Positions 61,079 to 64,000 of a stretch of DNA of 64,000 nt are shown here, piece after piece. The notes beneath the pieces were generated by a model. The model had not been told where the DNA came from. It was given only the letters and a program-made list of their open reading frames with translations, and did no database searches. How positions within the stretch are numbered: the stretch's first letter is position 1; every line of letters starts with the position of its first letter. A program made the position numbers and the translations under genes. The stretch is from Euptelea pleiosperma (lineage: Eukaryota > Streptophyta > Magnoliopsida > Ranunculales > Eupteleaceae): NCBI GenBank assembly GCA_035048495.1, contig CM068546.1, positions 38,644,674-38,708,673 on the forward strand, written 5' to 3'.

Positions 61079-61246
61079 TTAGTCATTGAAAACCCGTAAT
61101 GCTTAAAATGTATTTCCCTTTTCTTTTAAACTAATTAAAAAAAGAATCCGTCTGACTGTTTTTAAACTCAGATGTGACTGATCACCGATGTGACCTGTTA
61201 TAACAGTCGTAATGGTAACGTTAATGAACCGTTATACCCTTATAAC

Positions 61247-61537
61247 CATGGTTCGAAGTCTCCGCCGATCCAGATGGGGATTAGAGCCCACCAATCTGAT
61301 CCAAAATTGGATTATCTCACCCTGAGATCACTGTTTCCCAAAGAAGTTGCACTTTGTCTCGGGTGAGATGCTCCAATCCCATTTTGGATCGGACCGATCG
61401 GGATCGGGATCTCGGAGCCTGGCAAGTTGCACTTTGTCTCGGGTGAGATGCTCCAATCCCATTTTGGATCGGACTGATCGGGATCGGGATCTCGGAGCCT
61501 ACTGATCCAGCCTCCGATCCCAATATTTCGAACCATG
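61247..61537. mobile_element. hAT-type MITE with CATGGTTCGAA ends
   Basis: 291 bp with perfect 11-bp inverted ends CATGGTTCGAA/TTCGAACCATG. Flanking 8-mers CTTATAAC and CGTATAAC differ by one base. It contains a tandem 80-bp duplication (61344-61423 and 61424-61503; AAGTTGCACTTTGTCTCGGG in each). It is inserted in a remnant of the CAAGGTTTAAA-type MITE (about 61190-61564, ending CCATTTAAAACCATG). Worn relative at 12284. Confidence 0.75.
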
Positions 61538-61634
61538 CGTATAACGGACCATTTAAAACCATGCATTTTATTTCGTCAAGTCTAAAAAGCTTCAAATAAC
61601 GCCTCTATAACAGATAATTCCGTATAAATCAATA

Positions 61635-62702
61635 GGGAATTTTTGACATACCCCCCCATGTTTTCATCTATATTAGACATACCCCCCACAAGTTGAAAAA
61701 GTTGACATACCCCCTTACGACCCAGTCTACCGTCTAGGACCGTCGTTGACCCACGTCCAAGCATGAGCAAGGTCACATGCTTCTCCTATGAGTCCAAAAT
61801 GACGAAAATGTCCATAAATTATAAAATTCTTACATTACCCTAAAACCCGTTTTACTCAATGCATTGCAGCAAAGATTAATCTGAAAAATTTCAAACCCAC
61901 AATAACTATCAAACTTTATCCACCAAATTTCCTAAAAGCTCTTAAAAAGTTCTTCATTGAGATCATCGTTTATAAATTTAACATCTACAAGCTAATGCAG
62001 CCATTAATCTGAGCAAGGAATTACTGCTTTTGCGAGATTGTCTACCCAAACTTTCATCTTTAGCTCAAGCATGAAATTTCCAGAAAATATCCAACTCTTT
62101 CCGGATTAAAAGGTTATAAAAGAAACTCAAACAAAAGCTAAAAGGGTATCCGAATTCACAACATAAAACCCCAAATCATATCTTATATCTTCGCTTGAGG
62201 CGCAGAAAACAATTGAACGGCAAACAAAACCAAAATCTCGCTTTGAAAGCTGCTTCGGCTTCTAATGGAAGTACTAACAAGAAAAGAAGTTGGAGAATCC
62301 ATGATGGCCTTTGCGTGAAAAAAAGAAAAAGAAAAAGGAAAATCAAGAAAGCTAAGCTCTCCCTCTACTCGGAAACAAAGAAAGGGAAAGAGTATCTGCT
62401 ATGAAGGAGAAGCTGAGGTGCAAATTTTATTTGGGCATCCGACGAGAGATGCTTCTCACTCCATTGTACGGCGAGGAGAAGTTTTGGGTAAAATGGGTTT
62501 TAGGGTAATTTTATAATTTATGGGCATTTTTCGTCATTTTGGTATTTATAGGAGGAGCACGTGAGCTTGCTTGTGTTTGGACGTGGGTCAACGACGGTCC
62601 TAGACGGTAGACTGGGTCATAGGGGGGTATGTCAACTTTTTCGACTTGTGGGGGGTATGTCTAATATAGATGAAAACATGGGGGGGTATGTCAAAAATTC
62701 CC
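61635..62702. mobile_element. 1.07-kb Mutator-like element with long TIRs
   Basis: TIRs of about 220 bp (61635 to about 61860, and about 62475 to 62702) begin GGGAATTTTTGACATACC and contain CTACCGTCTAGGACCGTCGT. A perfect 9-bp target duplication AAATCAATA lies at 61626-61634 and 62703-62711. The interior of about 620 bp contains no transposase; a short lysine-rich frame (62195-62404, KKRKRKRKIKKAKLS) is probably chance or captured sequence. Confidence 0.88.
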
Positions 62703-62750
62703 AAATCAATAAATAAAACATTCAATTTCTCGTAACAAAAATTAGGAACA

Positions 62751-63385
62751 TTACAGGCGCACCCGGCCATATTGAAACATTACAGACATTGGGGCTGAAA
62801 TCGCATCAGCTCCATCTCCAATGACAATCGTGTGTACCCCAGAAGGCAACAAAGTGTAAGCTTCCTCATCGACGATGCTAAAGCTTTTGCAAGCATTCAA
62901 GACGAACTTCAACTTTTGACGCTCTCCAACCCTTAAGAAAACTCGGGCAAATCCAACAACCCTCTTGATTGGAGCCCCTACGATATTAGATGGTGACACT
63001 GAGTACACAGTTACAACATTGGGTCCGTCTCTTTTTCCTGTGTTGCGCACTTCTACCGTGATCTTCACCACCTCTTTACATTTCGAGTCCTGAACTTGAA
63101 CGGCTGGGCATTTAGAAGAAGATTGCGTGCCGGGCGCGTAGGTTATCTGTTTGCACTGTTGAAGCTTCAGAAGATTGACTGTTAGTACACTTGGCGCCGA
63201 TATGATGGTATAGTCGAAGCTTGTGTAGCTCAAGCCATAGCCGAACGGATAGACAGTTGGGCCATTGAAGAACTTGTAGGTTCTTCCGGGGTAACTCAAT
63301 TCAGGAATGGGTCTGAGTTGCATGGATGTCATGGGAAGCGTGTTAACATAGTCTGCGGTGTACCATGTAATAGGAAGTCGACCAC
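62751..63385 (-). CDS. GH3 beta-xylosidase/arabinofuranosidase, last exon
   Basis: The C-terminal 211 residues (one split codon) of a plant cell-wall glycoside hydrolase family 3 enzyme of the BXL type, which removes xylose and arabinose from wall polysaccharides in the apoplast. The exon starts after acceptor ATTAG at 63386 with GGRLPITWYTADYVNTLPMT, then YPGRTYKFFNGPTVYPFGYG followed by LSYTSFDY. It continues as the fibronectin III-like domain (VVKITVEVRNTGKRDGPNVV, VVGFARVFLRVGERQKLKFV) to a TAA at 62751. The catalytic nucleophile and acid/base lie in exons beyond the right edge. The stop is about 40 bp from the Mutator-like element at 61635-62702, so its 3' untranslated region probably overlaps that element. 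The exon is intact. Confidence 0.9.
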
Positions 63386-63414
63386 CTAATACAAAGGGAT
63401 TCCAAGTCAATACA

Positions 63415-63756
63415 TATCTATATAACAAAACATGGATGTTGTCTCCTCCTCTTATACCCCCTCTCATATGTTTCAACAAAGAAGGGCCAAGATCTTATCT
63501 CCAAAATAGACAGTGGATCTCAGCCACTCACACCCGATTTTGACAAACGCTTTGTTGGAGAGTGTCGTGGGCACAGGCCACCCACTATCTATATAACAAA
63601 ACAGGCCGGTTGTCTCCCCCTCTTATCCGGCTTCATAAAGGATGGCCGAGATCTTATCACACCAAATGGCCGGTGGATCTCGGCCACTCACACCCAATTT
63701 TGACAAACGCTTTGTCGATAAGTGCCGTGGGCACAAGTCACCTACTATTTACTTCC
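63415..63756. repeat. Two 171-bp tandem units in the GH3 intron
   Basis: Units start at 63415 and 63586 (TATCTATATAACAAAACA). They share GTTGTCTCC, GATCTTATC, GTGGATCTCrGCCACTCACA and TTTTGACAAACGCTTTGT, then GTGCCGTGGGCACA-type ends. They are diverged by scattered substitutions. Unknown origin, probably part of a larger repeat. Confidence 0.75.
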
Positions 63757-63834
63757 ATATATAAGGAATGAAATGGGTTGGATTTACATATAGCCCAAGG
63801 GTCAAGCTCAAGAGCCCCACTTTTTATACCTCGA

Positions 63835-64000
63835 GAGGGGTGTTACCATTAAAACGGCAAGGGACAAAAATGAAAAAAAATAAGTTTAATGGATTTTAAT
63901 GATTTTAAAGGAAAAAAGTGGTGCTGAAATTCAAAATTTAAAATTTGCAAATTCAAAATTTTAATATTTAAAAAAAAAATAGTATTTAACGAAAATTTAA
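63835..64000. repeat. Partial AT-rich hAT-type MITE at right edge
   Basis: From GGGTGTTACCATTAAAACGGCAAGGGACAAAAATG on, the sequence resembles the left half of the CAAGGTTTAAA-type MITEs (AAAACGG, TTCAAAATTTAAAATTTGC). It is cut by the end of the window. Confidence 0.4.

Noticed and set aside
62195..62404. 69-aa lysine-rich frame
   Set aside because: Inside the 61635-62702 Mutator-like element, low complexity; no recognisable domain. Kept only as a note in that element.

Overview
The window is nuclear DNA from a flowering plant with a transposon-rich genome. Spliced plant genes, Ty1/copia, LINE, hAT and Mutator-like elements all point to this. The sequence does not identify the species; a magnoliid or other woody angiosperm is only a guess.

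Host genes, left to right. (1) A seed-type 1-Cys peroxiredoxin, + strand, four exons, 6072-7354, intact (219 aa). (2) A secreted galacturonan-binding protein of the wall-associated-kinase type, + strand, 9180 to about 11768, with no kinase domain. (3) A complete CAMTA calmodulin-binding transcription factor, - strand, twelve exons from 45402 down to 13285. Its frame stays open through every splice junction (1056 aa), although retrotransposons and MITEs swell the coding span to 32 kb. (4) A decayed two-exon fragment of catalytic NAD-isocitrate dehydrogenase near 48.2-48.5 kb. (5) The complete cytosolic ATP-citrate lyase A subunit, + strand, twelve exons, 55414-60395 (423 aa). (6) The last exon of a GH3 beta-xylosidase/arabinofuranosidase, - strand, 62751-63385, whose 5' part lies beyond the right edge. 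The genes are unrelated in function and form no cluster.

The space between is mostly mobile DNA. There are copia elements at 0.9-4.1, 17.6-19.3, 23.5-27.4, 37.8-43.4 and 43.6-44.9 kb, LINE fragments at 22.8-23.5, 36.1, 43.8-44.2 and 51.4-53.1 kb, and a TRIM-like element at 33.3 kb. hAT elements at 4.3-5.2, 11.2, 27.7, 54.4 and 61.2 kb have 8-bp target duplications, some with one changed base. Two Mutator-like elements with TIRs of about 220-250 bp and perfect 9-bp duplications lie at 49675-53383 and 61635-62702.

The most striking feature is a fold-back MITE superfamily with about a dozen copies at 4.5, 7.9, 8.5, 10.4, 28.9, 29.4, 45.8, 46.4, 46.9, 49.2, 50.1-50.8 and 54-55 kb. All share an inverted core that in several copies carries a palindromic G-box, GCCACGTGGC. 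The outer tips differ between subfamilies, and in most each tip is its own palindrome. Four copies have perfect 9-bp target duplications, which makes the family Mutator-like. Copies lie next to the CAMTA and ATP-citrate lyase promoters.
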